DNA of 64,000 bases from Cognatundibacterium aquatile (GTDB lineage: Bacteria > Pseudomonadota > Gammaproteobacteria > Burkholderiales > Burkholderiaceae_D): the NCBI RefSeq assembly GCF_014699135.1, contig NZ_JACOFT010000002.1:744001-808000 (forward strand), read 5' to 3'. Positions 53,124 to 61,225 of the stretch are shown piece after piece. A program made the position numbers and the translations under genes. The stretch's first letter is position 1. Every line of letters starts with the position of its first letter. Below the pieces are notes generated by a model. The model did no database searches. It was not told where the DNA came from and saw only the letters and a list, made by a program, of their open reading frames with translations.

Positions 53124-53423
53124 CTAATCTAGTAAATTTGCCCGTATTCCATTGATATGAAATACCAGACTTTTGCTGTTGCGATTTTTGCGTGCTAAAA
53201 AACCCGTGAATGCAATCTGAACATCTAAAGGTAGTTCGGAGAATTTTACTGAAATCTCACCTGCAGCTTGTGCGGAAATTTCAAATTCGACCAATCGCCC
53301 TGTTCCGGCTTCCACCTGCTGCGAACTGTGCATCAATATTGCTGATGCTATTGGTATCCCAGCTGGCGTGTAACGTATCGCTGATTTCTCTATGATACGC
53401 GCCATTACTGTCAGTTGATTCAC
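53124..53423 (-). CDS. priB: Primosomal replication protein N
   Basis: 99-residue OB-fold single-strand DNA-binding protein for replication restart. NQLTVMARIIEKSAIRYTPAGIPIASAILMHSSQQVEAG...EFEISAQAAGEISVKFSELPLDVQIAFTGFLARKNRNSKSLVFHINGI. Its place between rpsF and rpsR is typical of beta- and gammaproteobacteria. Confidence 0.97.
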   Translation of the reverse strand: MNQLTVMARIIEKSAIRYTPAGIPIASAILMHSSQQVEAGTGRLVEFEISAQAAGEISVKFSELPLDVQIAFTGFLARKNRNSKSLVFHINGIRANLLD

Positions 53424-53457
53424 TGTTTTTTATACGACCTTTTTCAAATCAAATGAA

Positions 53458-53826
53458 TTAAGCAGCTGGTGCTTCAACGCGCTGTGCTTTAGCCGCGTCT
53501 TCTTTTTGAACAGCTTTCATCATTGGAGATGGTGCTGTTTCAGCTTTTTTCATTTTGACTGTCAGGTGACGCAGAACGGCATCATTGAATTTGAATGCTG
53601 TTTCCAGCTCAAGCAATGTTTCTGCATCGCACTCAATGTTCATGCAAACATAATGTGCTTTAGCCAATTTTTGAATCATGTAAGCCAATTGACGACGGCC
53701 CCAGTCTTCAACGCGGTGAACCTGACCACCACGTGCAACAACGCTAGCTTTGTAACGTTCGATCATTGCAGGAACTTGCTCGCTTTGATCGGGATGTACA
53801 ATAAATACGATTTCATAATGACGCAT
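53458..53826 (-). CDS. rpsF: 30S ribosomal protein S6
   Basis: 122 residues from the ATG at 53826, which has an AAGGAG site; the frame continues upstream but that part is leader. [29 protein letters not shown]...[31 protein letters not shown]. The C-terminal 25 residues are Lys/Ala-rich. First gene of the operon. Confidence 0.99.
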   Translation of the reverse strand: MRHYEIVFIVHPDQSEQVPAMIERYKASVVARGGQVHRVEDWGRRQLAYMIQKLAKAHYVCMNIECDAETLLELETAFKFNDAVLRHLTVKMKKAETAPSPMMKAVQKEDAAKAQRVEAPAA

Positions 53827-53898
53827 ATATTCTCCTTGTGGACAATAAAAATAGCCTGCCTCGGCGTCAAGACGAGTGCAGGAAGAGGAAAGCCGACG

Positions 53899-53927
53899 AT
53901 CATAACGCACTTTTCCATTTTATTCAA
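53899..53927 (-). promoter_or_regulatory. Promoter of the rpsF operon
   Basis: On the minus strand TTGAAT (53927-53922), 17 bp, TATGAT (53904-53899), about 70 bp before rpsF. Confidence 0.65.
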
Positions 53928-54002
53928 TCAATTCAGTACAGAGCCAATCCGATGGCACTAGATTGCACATAGCCACAAAATTTCCTTGCACTTCGCAACG
54001 CA

Positions 54003-54035
54003 CTGTATAAAAATACAGACTGTTTTTATATACAG
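54003..54035 (+). promoter_or_regulatory. Two SOS boxes upstream of lexA
   Basis: CTGTATAAAAATACAG (54003-54018) and CTGTTTTTATATACAG (54020-54035) both match CTGT-N8-ACAG, one base apart. The -10 region lies in the first. LexA must repress its own gene here; the start of lexA is 25 bp after the second box. Confidence 0.95.
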
Positions 54036-54059
54036 CGTAATGATCTACGTTCACACAAA

Positions 54060-54716
54060 ATGCTTAAGCTGACAGCCCGACAAGAGCAGATCCTGAATTT
54101 AATCAAAGATGCCATTCAAAATACAGGCTTCCCGCCGACCCGCGCTGAAATAGCGGCGGAGCTGGGATTTCGCTCGACCAATGCAGCGGAAGAGCACCTG
54201 CAGGCACTCGCAAGAAAGGGCGTGATTGAAATAGCACCCGGAACATCGCGCGGCATACGCCTGCTGGAGTCAGAATTATCAAGTCACATCACAGGTCAAC
54301 AACTGGCGTCATCGCAATCTGCTTTTTCACAGATAAACCTGCCACTGATCGGGCGGGTTGCGGCCGGATCGCCAATACTCGCATCAGAACACATTGAAAC
54401 CAGCTACCAAGTAGACCCTGCACTATTTTCTGCCAAGCCGGATTTTCTTCTCAAGGTTCGCGGCATGTCTATGCGTGACGCAGGCATACTCGATGGCGAC
54501 CTGTTAGCAGTAAAGAAGACTGATACTGCAAGAAATGGGCAAATTATTGTTGCCAGGCTTGGCGATGATGTGACTGTCAAGCGGTATAAAAAAACCGGAA
54601 ATTCTGTTGAATTAATTCCTGAGAATCCTGACTACTCAATTATCAAAGTAAATGAAAACGAAGAAGATTTCTCACTGGAAGGACTGGCTGTCGGACTGAT
54701 GCGAAATTGGATCTGA
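54060..54716 (+). CDS. lexA: SOS repressor LexA
   Basis: 218 residues. N-terminal winged helix [56 protein letters not shown]; cleavage site Ala-Gly in RVAAGSP; catalytic Ser in [15 protein letters not shown] and Lys in [17 protein letters not shown]. Autoregulated by two boxes. The prophage repressors have no such peptidase domain, so they must be inactivated differently. Confidence 0.98.
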   Translation: MLKLTARQEQILNLIKDAIQNTGFPPTRAEIAAELGFRSTNAAEEHLQALARKGVIEIAPGTSRGIRLLESELSSHITGQQLASSQSAFSQINLPLIGRVAAGSPILASEHIETSYQVDPALFSAKPDFLLKVRGMSMRDAGILDGDLLAVKKTDTARNGQIIVARLGDDVTVKRYKKTGNSVELIPENPDYSIIKVNENEEDFSLEGLAVGLMRNWI

Positions 54717-54775
54717 TGCTAAGAAAATCAAACGAAAATATATTGCTATCAATGACGCTTAGATAAAATCCAAAT

Positions 54776-54807
54776 AAAAAACGCCCGAAAATTCGGGCGT
54801 TTTTTTA
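54776..54807. terminator. Terminator between lexA and lon
   Basis: Arms AAAAACGCCCGAA/TTCGGGCGTTTTT with a 4-nt loop; bidirectional between converging genes. Confidence 0.92.
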
Positions 54808-54818
54808 TCCATACAACA

Positions 54819-57224
54819 TTAGTGCTTCACAACAGCAAGATCAGCGGAAGGCTCATTTGATCCAGCAGCAACGGGAATTTCCGCATCAACCAAAGGCTGC
54901 GGCTGACGCTCCAAAGCGATTTCCAATACCTTGTCTATCCAACGCACCGGGATAATTTCCAGTTTGTTTTTTACATTGTCCGGGATTTCAGCCAGATCCT
55001 TTGCGTTCTCCTCCGGAATTAAAACAGTTTTAATTCCGCCGCGATGCGCTGCCAGCAACTTCTCTTTCAAACCACCAATTGGCAATACCTCGCCGCGCAA
55101 AGTGATCTCACCTGTCATCGCAACATCTGCCCGCACAGGAATCCCGGTGAACACAGATACCAAAGCAGTCGTCATTGCAATGCCAGCAGAAGGACCGTCT
55201 TTAGGTGTCGCCCCTTCAGGTACGTGAATGTGAATATCACTCTTCTCAAAGACATCAGCCTTAATGCCCAAGCGCTGAGCCCGGCTACGCACAACTGTGC
55301 GGGCAGCTTCGATCGACTCCTTCATAACATCACCTAAGGTTCCAGTGCGGATAACGCCACCTTTACCGGGCATAGAAACAGCCTCGATAGTCAAGAGATC
55401 GCCACCAACTTCCGTCCATGCCAGACCAACTACCTGACCAATTTGATTATCCTTGACCGCAACGCCAAAATCGTATCGGCGTACACCCAAATATTTATCC
55501 AGATTTTTGGAGGTAATCGTCGCTTTTTTCTCACTCTTCTTCAGCAAAAGCATTTTGACGACTTTACGACATATTTTGGAAATTTCGCGCTCCAGCGAAC
55601 GAACACCAGCCTCCCTTGTGTAATAGCGGATAATATCTCTGATCGCACTTTCTGCGACAGTGATTTCCGTTTCTTTCAGGCCGTTATTTTTAATTTGCTT
55701 TTGCAACAAATAGCGCTGAGCAATGCTGGTTTTTTCATCCTCTGTGTAACCAGAAAGACGAATCACTTCCATCCTATCAAGTAAAGCAGGCGGAATATTG
55801 TACGAGTTAGACGTCGCGACAAACATCACGTCAGACAAATCAAAATCGACTTCAATGTAGTGATCCGAAAACGTATGATTTTGTTCAGGATCAAGCACCT
55901 CCAGCAATGCGGACGAAGGATCGCCACGGAAATCCGCCCCCATTTTATCGACTTCATCCAACAAAAAAAGAGGATTTCGAACACCAACCTTGGCCAGGCT
56001 CTGCAAAATTTTGCCAGGCATGGAGCCAATGTAAGTGCGACGATGTCCACGAATCTCTGCCTCGTCACGCACACCACCAAGCGCCATGCGAACGAACTTG
56101 CGATTTGTTGCCCGGGCAATCGACTGACCGAGAGACGTTTTACCGACACCCGGAGGGCCGACCAGACACAGAATCGGAGCTTTTAACTTATCCACACGTT
56201 GCTGAACAGCAAGATACTCGAGAATGCGCTCTTTAACCTTATCTAAACCGTAATGCTCATCCTCCAGAACCTTCTCAGCATTCGTCAGATCATTATTTAC
56301 TTTGGATTTTTTCTTCCAAGGCAAACCAACAATAGTATCAATATAATTTCTGACTACTGTTGCCTCTGCAGACATCGGTGACATCATTTTGAGTTTTTTC
56401 AACTCATTAAGAGCCTTGTCGCGAGCTTCTTTCGGCATTTTGGCAGCAATGATTTTTTTCTCAAGTTCATCGATATCTGCACCCTCTTCGCCTTCGCCCA
56501 GCTCTTTCTGAATCGCTTTCACTTGTTCGTTCAGATAGTACTCACGCTGCGATTTCTCCATCTGACGCTTCACGCGACCACGGATACGTTTTTCCACCTG
56601 CAAGATATCGAGCTCACCTTCAAGTTGCCCAAGCAGGTGCTCAAGCCTTTTGGCTACACTGAAAATTTCCAGGATCACTTGCTTTTGCTCCAATTTCAGA
56701 GGTAAGTGTGCCGCAATGGTATCAGCAAGACGACCGGCGTCGTCAATACCAGAGAGAGAGGCAAGAATTTCAGGCGGGATTTTTTTGTTCAGTTTTACGT
56801 ATTGATCAAACTGTTGAACAATTGCACGGCGCATCGCTTCAACTTCGGAATCATCTTCCTCAACTGCTGCAACTGGCGTCACTTCAGCACTGAAGTGTGA
56901 CTCAGAATCATGAATCTGGTGAATGCGGGCACGCTGCGCCCCTTCAACCAATACTTTTACTGTGCCATCAGGCAACTTCAACATTTGCAAAATATTGGCT
57001 ATACAACCAATTTCATAAATATCGTCAGCCGAAGGCTCGTCCTTCGCAGCGGCTTTTTGAGCAGCAAGCATAATGCTTTTACCCTGCTCCATCGCAGCCT
57101 CCAAAGCCTTAATGGACTTTGGGCGCCCCACAAACAGTGGAATAACCATATGGGGAAATACAACCACGTCACGTAATGGCAGCAGCGGCAGTTGAATTTG
57201 CTCGGTAATTGAAGTAGTTGTCAT
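54819..57224 (-). CDS. lon: ATP-dependent protease Lon
   Basis: 801 residues. N-terminal substrate domain ([34 protein letters not shown]), AAA+ domain with Walker [11 protein letters not shown] and the [25 protein letters not shown] loop, and the serine protease domain ([18 protein letters not shown] with the catalytic Ser, Lys in [21 protein letters not shown]). It degrades misfolded and regulatory proteins. Separated from clpX by two terminators, so it has its own promoter. Confidence 0.98.
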   Translation of the reverse strand: MTTTSITEQIQLPLLPLRDVVVFPHMVIPLFVGRPKSIKALEAAMEQGKSIMLAAQKAAAKDEPSADDIYEIGCIANILQMLKLPDGTVKVLVEGAQRARIHQIHDSESHFSAEVTPVAAVEEDDSEVEAMRRAIVQQFDQYVKLNKKIPPEILASLSGIDDAGRLADTIAAHLPLKLEQKQVILEIFSVAKRLEHLLGQLEGELDILQVEKRIRGRVKRQMEKSQREYYLNEQVKAIQKELGEGEEGADIDELEKKIIAAKMPKEARDKALNELKKLKMMSPMSAEATVVRNYIDTIVGLPWKKKSKVNNDLTNAEKVLEDEHYGLDKVKERILEYLAVQQRVDKLKAPILCLVGPPGVGKTSLGQSIARATNRKFVRMALGGVRDEAEIRGHRRTYIGSMPGKILQSLAKVGVRNPLFLLDEVDKMGADFRGDPSSALLEVLDPEQNHTFSDHYIEVDFDLSDVMFVATSNSYNIPPALLDRMEVIRLSGYTEDEKTSIAQRYLLQKQIKNNGLKETEITVAESAIRDIIRYYTREAGVRSLEREISKICRKVVKMLLLKKSEKKATITSKNLDKYLGVRRYDFGVAVKDNQIGQVVGLAWTEVGGDLLTIEAVSMPGKGGVIRTGTLGDVMKESIEAARTVVRSRAQRLGIKADVFEKSDIHIHVPEGATPKDGPSAGIAMTTALVSVFTGIPVRADVAMTGEITLRGEVLPIGGLKEKLLAAHRGGIKTVLIPEENAKDLAEIPDNVKNKLEIIPVRWIDKVLEIALERQPQPLVDAEIPVAAGSNEPSADLAVVKH

Positions 57225-57299
57225 GGCGCACCTTTCATAAATACTAGTTGGTAATGTTGGCGCACAAGGCTAAAACACAAGCCCATTATCAGAAAAAAC

Positions 57300-57340
57300 A
57301 ATAAAAAAGCTACGCAGAGAGCTCCTCCGGGTAGCTTTAC
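57300..57340 (-). terminator. Second terminator between clpX and lon
   Basis: Arms AAAGCTAC (57306-57313) and GTAGCTTT (57331-57338) followed on the minus strand by a T-run. It is 75 bp upstream of the lon start and could also act as an attenuator in the lon leader. Confidence 0.7.
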
Positions 57341-57405
57341 GGCTGAAGCCATGTTTTTTCCTACTTCATTCTACTTCGATTAAAAAAAATGCGGTGAATA
57401 ACCAT

Positions 57406-57436
57406 AAAAAAAAGGGGATATATCCCCTTTTTTTTG
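57406..57436. terminator. Terminator after clpX
   Basis: Eight A, GGGGATATATCCCC and eight T: a near-perfect palindrome 8 bp after the clpX stop. Confidence 0.85.
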
Positions 57437-57443
57437 CAAAAAC

Positions 57444-58709
57444 TCAAGCTCCGGACACTTTGGCTTGCTCGTGATAAATAAGCAAAGGCTTAGCACCGTT
57501 AGTGATAGTCCCCTCATCAATCACCACTTTTTCAACATTTTGATGGCTAGGCAGATCGTACATAATATCCAACAATGCATGCTCTAGTATCGATCTCAAA
57601 CCACGCGCACCAGTTTTACGGGCAATCGCTTTTTTTGCAATTGCCTGCAAAGCAGCCGGGCGTATTTCAAGCTCAGTGCCTTCCATTTCCAGCAGTTTTG
57701 CATATTGCTTAATCAGCGCATTTTTTGGCTCAACCAGGATCTGAATCAATGCCGCCTCGTCAAGTTCGTTAAGCGTTGCAATAACAGGCAAACGACCAAC
57801 CAACTCAGGAATCAAACCGAACTTAATCAAATCTTGCGGCTCCGCATCCTGCATCATCTGACTTGCGCTCTTTTCCGTCTGACTTTTAACGCTGGCTGAA
57901 AAACCAATACTGCTACGCTCTGATCTGTCTGAAATAATCTTTGCCAAACCATCAAAAGCACCGCCACAAATAAACATGATATTCGTGGTATCAATCTGAA
58001 TGAAGTCTTGATTTGGATGCTTGCGACCACCTTGTGGAGGCACCGATGCCATCGTTCCCTCGATCAGCTTCAGCAGAGCTTGCTGCACGCCTTCACCAGA
58101 CACATCACGTGTGATCGAGGGATTGTCAGATTTACGGGAAATCTTATCAATCTCATCGATATAGACGATGCCCTTCTGAGCGCGTTCGACTTCATAATTG
58201 CAGTTCTGCAGCAATTTTTGAATGATATTCTCCACGTCCTCACCAACATAACCCGCCTCGGTCAAGGTCGTCGCGTCTGCGATCACAAACGGTACATTCA
58301 ACATGCGAGCAAGCGTCTGCGCCAGCAACGTTTTACCTGAACCGGTAGGACCAACCAGCAAAATATTACTCTTGGCGAGCTCTACATCATCCTTTTTACC
58401 CAGATGCTTCAGACGCTTGTAATGATTGTAGACAGCGACTGCCAGAATACGCTTCGCGTTTGGCTGACCAATCACATACTGGTCCAATAAATCGGTAATT
58501 TCCTGGGGAGTTGGCAGCTCAGTTTTCGCGCTCGCTATATTGTCAATTTCAGAAACTTCATCGCGAATAATGTCATTGCACAAGTCTATGCACTCATCGC
58601 AAATAAAGACCGAAGGCCCTGCAATCAGCTTCTTAACCTCATGTTGACTCTTTCCGCAGAATGAGCAGTAGAGCAGTTTTTCACCGCTGGAGGATTTTTT
58701 ATCGGGCAT
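57444..58709 (-). CDS. clpX: ATP-dependent Clp protease ATP-binding subunit ClpX
   Basis: 421 residues. The N-terminal zinc domain is [33 protein letters not shown]. Walker A is [10 protein letters not shown], Walker [12 protein letters not shown], the pore loop is AGYVGEDVE, the IGF loop for ClpP is in IGFSASV, and sensor 2 is [12 protein letters not shown]. Works with ClpP encoded upstream. Confidence 0.98.
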   Translation of the reverse strand: MPDKKSSSGEKLLYCSFCGKSQHEVKKLIAGPSVFICDECIDLCNDIIRDEVSEIDNIASAKTELPTPQEITDLLDQYVIGQPNAKRILAVAVYNHYKRLKHLGKKDDVELAKSNILLVGPTGSGKTLLAQTLARMLNVPFVIADATTLTEAGYVGEDVENIIQKLLQNCNYEVERAQKGIVYIDEIDKISRKSDNPSITRDVSGEGVQQALLKLIEGTMASVPPQGGRKHPNQDFIQIDTTNIMFICGGAFDGLAKIISDRSERSSIGFSASVKSQTEKSASQMMQDAEPQDLIKFGLIPELVGRLPVIATLNELDEAALIQILVEPKNALIKQYAKLLEMEGTELEIRPAALQAIAKKAIARKTGARGLRSILEHALLDIMYDLPSHQNVEKVVIDEGTITNGAKPLLIYHEQAKVSGA

Positions 58710-58843
58710 GGTACGAATATGAGAAAAACAAAATAAATATAAATCGGAACGAAGAGCATATTACCTGCAAAAACAGTTTTCGTCATTGCATGCACAAGAT
58801 CCGGAAGTACCTGAGAAATCGAATAATTTAGAAAATAAATAAA

Positions 58844-58875
58844 AAACGCCCGAACCTTTATGGGAACGGGCGTTT
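58844..58875 (-). terminator. Terminator after clpP
   Basis: Arms AAACGCCCG (58844-58852) and CGGGCGTTT (58867-58875); A-run precedes. It separates clpP from clpX, so clpX must have its own promoter or rely on readthrough. Confidence 0.8.
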
Positions 58876-58891
58876 ATCTAATTCAAGCAGC

Positions 58892-59518
58892 TTAAGCGCG
58901 ATGAGTCAAAACTTTATCAATTAACCCGTATTCGACAGCCGCATCAGCCGACATAAAATTATCACGATCAGTGTCTTTGGCAATCTGATCTAAGCTGCGG
59001 CCTGTGTTTTCCGCCAGAATGCCATTCAGACGTTCGCGCAAGTACAAAATTTCACGCGCCTGAATCTCAATATCTGAAGCCTGCCCCTGTGCACCACCCA
59101 AGGGTTGATGAATCATAATGCGGGAATTCGGTAAAGAGAATCGCTTACCTTTAGCACCTGCCGCCAGCAAAAAAGCCCCCATCGATGCAGCCAGACCAGT
59201 ACACAATGTCGATACATCTGGCTTAATGAACTGCATGGTGTCGTAGATCGCCATCCCGGCAGAAACGGAGCCGCCCGGAGAATTAATGTAGAAAGAAATA
59301 TCCTTATCTGGATTTTCACTCTCCAAAAACAACAGCTGCGCGACGACCAGATTTGCCGTCTGATCATTCACCGGACCAACCAGAAAAATCACACGCTCTT
59401 TCAATAAGCGAGAGTAGATGTCATAGGAACGTTCACCACGCCCACTTTGCTCTACCACCATAGGCACCATGCCCAGCATATTTGTATCCAACGCCGAATT
59501 ACGGATGATGCCTGTCAT
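58892..59518 (-). CDS. clpP: ATP-dependent Clp protease proteolytic subunit
   Basis: 208-residue serine protease. [36 protein letters not shown] at the N-terminus; the catalytic Ser is in [21 protein letters not shown], the His in [19 protein letters not shown] and the Asp in [23 protein letters not shown]. Forms the degradation chamber for ClpX. Confidence 0.98.
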   Translation of the reverse strand: MTGIIRNSALDTNMLGMVPMVVEQSGRGERSYDIYSRLLKERVIFLVGPVNDQTANLVVAQLLFLESENPDKDISFYINSPGGSVSAGMAIYDTMQFIKPDVSTLCTGLAASMGAFLLAAGAKGKRFSLPNSRIMIHQPLGGAQGQASDIEIQAREILYLRERLNGILAENTGRSLDQIAKDTDRDNFMSADAAVEYGLIDKVLTHRA

Positions 59519-59537
59519 GTGATTTTCCTTTTAAAAC

Positions 59538-60887
59538 TTATGCTTGTGCGTTATTGCCCATCAACTCATCGAAAGGCAGTGTTTTTTCAGTCACTTTCGA
59601 CTTACCGAGAACATAGTTAACGACGTTTTCTTCTAATACAAGGGCTTCAACTTCTGCAAGGCGATTACGATCACTGTAGTAGTACTTCACTACTTGTTGC
59701 GGATCCTCGTAGCTTTGCGCGAAATCTTCAACCTGAGCTTTGATCTGCTCTGCAGTTGCCTGCAAGTTATTAGCCTTGACCAATTCAGCCAAAATCAGAC
59801 CCAGACGGACACGGCGTTCGGCTTGTGCATTGAACATCTCAATCGGGAATGGAACGTCTTTCACGTTCATGCCACGTTGAGCCATATCCTGACGTGTCAT
59901 TTCAGCCAGACGCTCACTGTCTTGCGCAACCAAAGAAGTCGGAACATCAAATGTCACTGCCTTAACCAAAGCGTCCATCACGCTTTCTTTTGTTTTCGCT
60001 TTAACACGGCCCTTAACTTCACGCTCGAGGTTTTCTTTGATGTCAGTGCGCATTTTTACCAGATCGCCATCTTCAACGCCGAGCATCTTAGCAAATTCAG
60101 CATCAACTTCAGGCAAATGCGCCCACTCCAGCTTTGTCAAAGTGATGGTAAATTCTGCAGTTTTACCAGCAACATCTTTGCCATGATAATCTTCTGGGAA
60201 CGCCAGCGGGAACGTTTTAGATTCGCCAACTTTCAAGCCAACAGTGGCTGTCTCAAACTCTGGCAACATGCGGCCTTCACCTAACACGAAAGTGAAACCT
60301 TCGGCCTTGCCACCCGCAAATTCTACGCCGTCAATTTTACCAACGAAATCAACAGTGACGCGGTCGCCGTTTTGTGCAGACTGATCTGCACCACCGTCAC
60401 CATGCACACCCTGCTCGCCTTTAACGTGGAAATGCACGCGTTGCTTGCGCAGGATATCAATCGTTTTATCGATCTCTGCATCAGTCACATCGGATTTAAC
60501 CTGTTCAACTTCAGCAGCAGACAAATCGCCAACAACCACTTCAGGGTAGACTTCGAAAGTTGCAGTGAAAGCCAGAGTGCCTTCAGCAACGCCTTCACCT
60601 GTTTTTGGCTCAATGTTTGGGTAACCAGCAACACGCAGATTGCTTTCACCAACGGCCGCAGCAAAAGACTGACCAACTTTATCGTTCAGCACTTCTGTTT
60701 CAACCTGGTAACCGTATTGTGCGGCAACCATCTTCATAGGCACTTTGCCTGGACGGAAGCCAGGTGCTTTTGCTGTGCGTGCGCGCACCTTCAAACGTTT
60801 TTCAACTTCTGATTGCACATCAGCGATCGGGAAGGAAATTGTAAGGCGGCGTTCCAATTTATCTAAAGTTTCGACTGCAGTTGCCAT
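59538..60887 (-). CDS. tig: Trigger factor
   Basis: 449 residues starting at the ATG at 60887 ([14 protein letters not shown]); a longer frame runs into tRNA-Leu and is not real. N-terminal ribosome-binding domain ([44 protein letters not shown]), PPIase FKBP domain ([40 protein letters not shown]) and C-terminal helical arms. Chaperone for nascent chains; heads the tig-clpP-clpX-lon cluster. Confidence 0.98.
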   Translation of the reverse strand: MATAVETLDKLERRLTISFPIADVQSEVEKRLKVRARTAKAPGFRPGKVPMKMVAAQYGYQVETEVLNDKVGQSFAAAVGESNLRVAGYPNIEPKTGEGVAEGTLAFTATFEVYPEVVVGDLSAAEVEQVKSDVTDAEIDKTIDILRKQRVHFHVKGEQGVHGDGGADQSAQNGDRVTVDFVGKIDGVEFAGGKAEGFTFVLGEGRMLPEFETATVGLKVGESKTFPLAFPEDYHGKDVAGKTAEFTITLTKLEWAHLPEVDAEFAKMLGVEDGDLVKMRTDIKENLEREVKGRVKAKTKESVMDALVKAVTFDVPTSLVAQDSERLAEMTRQDMAQRGMNVKDVPFPIEMFNAQAERRVRLGLILAELVKANNLQATAEQIKAQVEDFAQSYEDPQQVVKYYYSDRNRLAEVEALVLEENVVNYVLGKSKVTEKTLPFDELMGNNAQA

Positions 60888-60915
60888 GAAAATCGTCCAA
60901 ATAGTAAAAATTCTG

Positions 60916-61002
60916 TGGTGCGAGGAGGGGGACTCGAACCCCCACACCATTGCTGGCGTCAGGACCTAAACCTGGTGCGTCTACCAATTTCGCCATCCTC
61001 GC
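60916..61002 (-). tRNA. tRNA-Leu (anticodon UAG)
   Basis: Acceptor GCGAGGA/TCCTCGC, anticodon loop TTTAGGT (TAG), long variable arm and T-arm GGGTTCGAGTCCC; CCA encoded at 60916-60918. Directly upstream of tig on the same strand. Confidence 0.97.
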
Positions 61003-61049
61003 GGGATGAGTTATGTTACTTACCGGCACATCCGACGCGTCCGGCACAA

Positions 61050-61083
61050 AAGCAAAGGGCGACCCGAACATCAAGCGTCGCCC
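61050..61083 (-). terminator. Terminator after the RND pump
   Basis: Arms GGGCGAC (61057-61063) and GTCGCCC (61077-61083), T-rich on the minus strand. The rest of 61003-61225 holds no gene. Confidence 0.65.
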
Positions 61084-61225
61084 AAAACTATTAAATAGTG
61101 GCATTACAACTCCAACCCGTAATTCTACTGGATTTTGTAAGCCCGTGCCTTATTTTTTTAATGCTTCAAAAAAAACATTTTAGGCAACTCTGCGTCGATT
61201 ACCTGAAACACCCCTCGCCTTTTGC

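Noticed and set aside
59694-60284. 196-codon frame on the plus strand
   Set aside because: Antisense to trigger factor, Cys/Phe-rich composition typical of shadow frames.
60888-60950. N-terminal extension of trigger factor into tRNA-Leu
   Set aside because: The extra codons are the tRNA acceptor and T-arm; conserved trigger factor begins at 60887.
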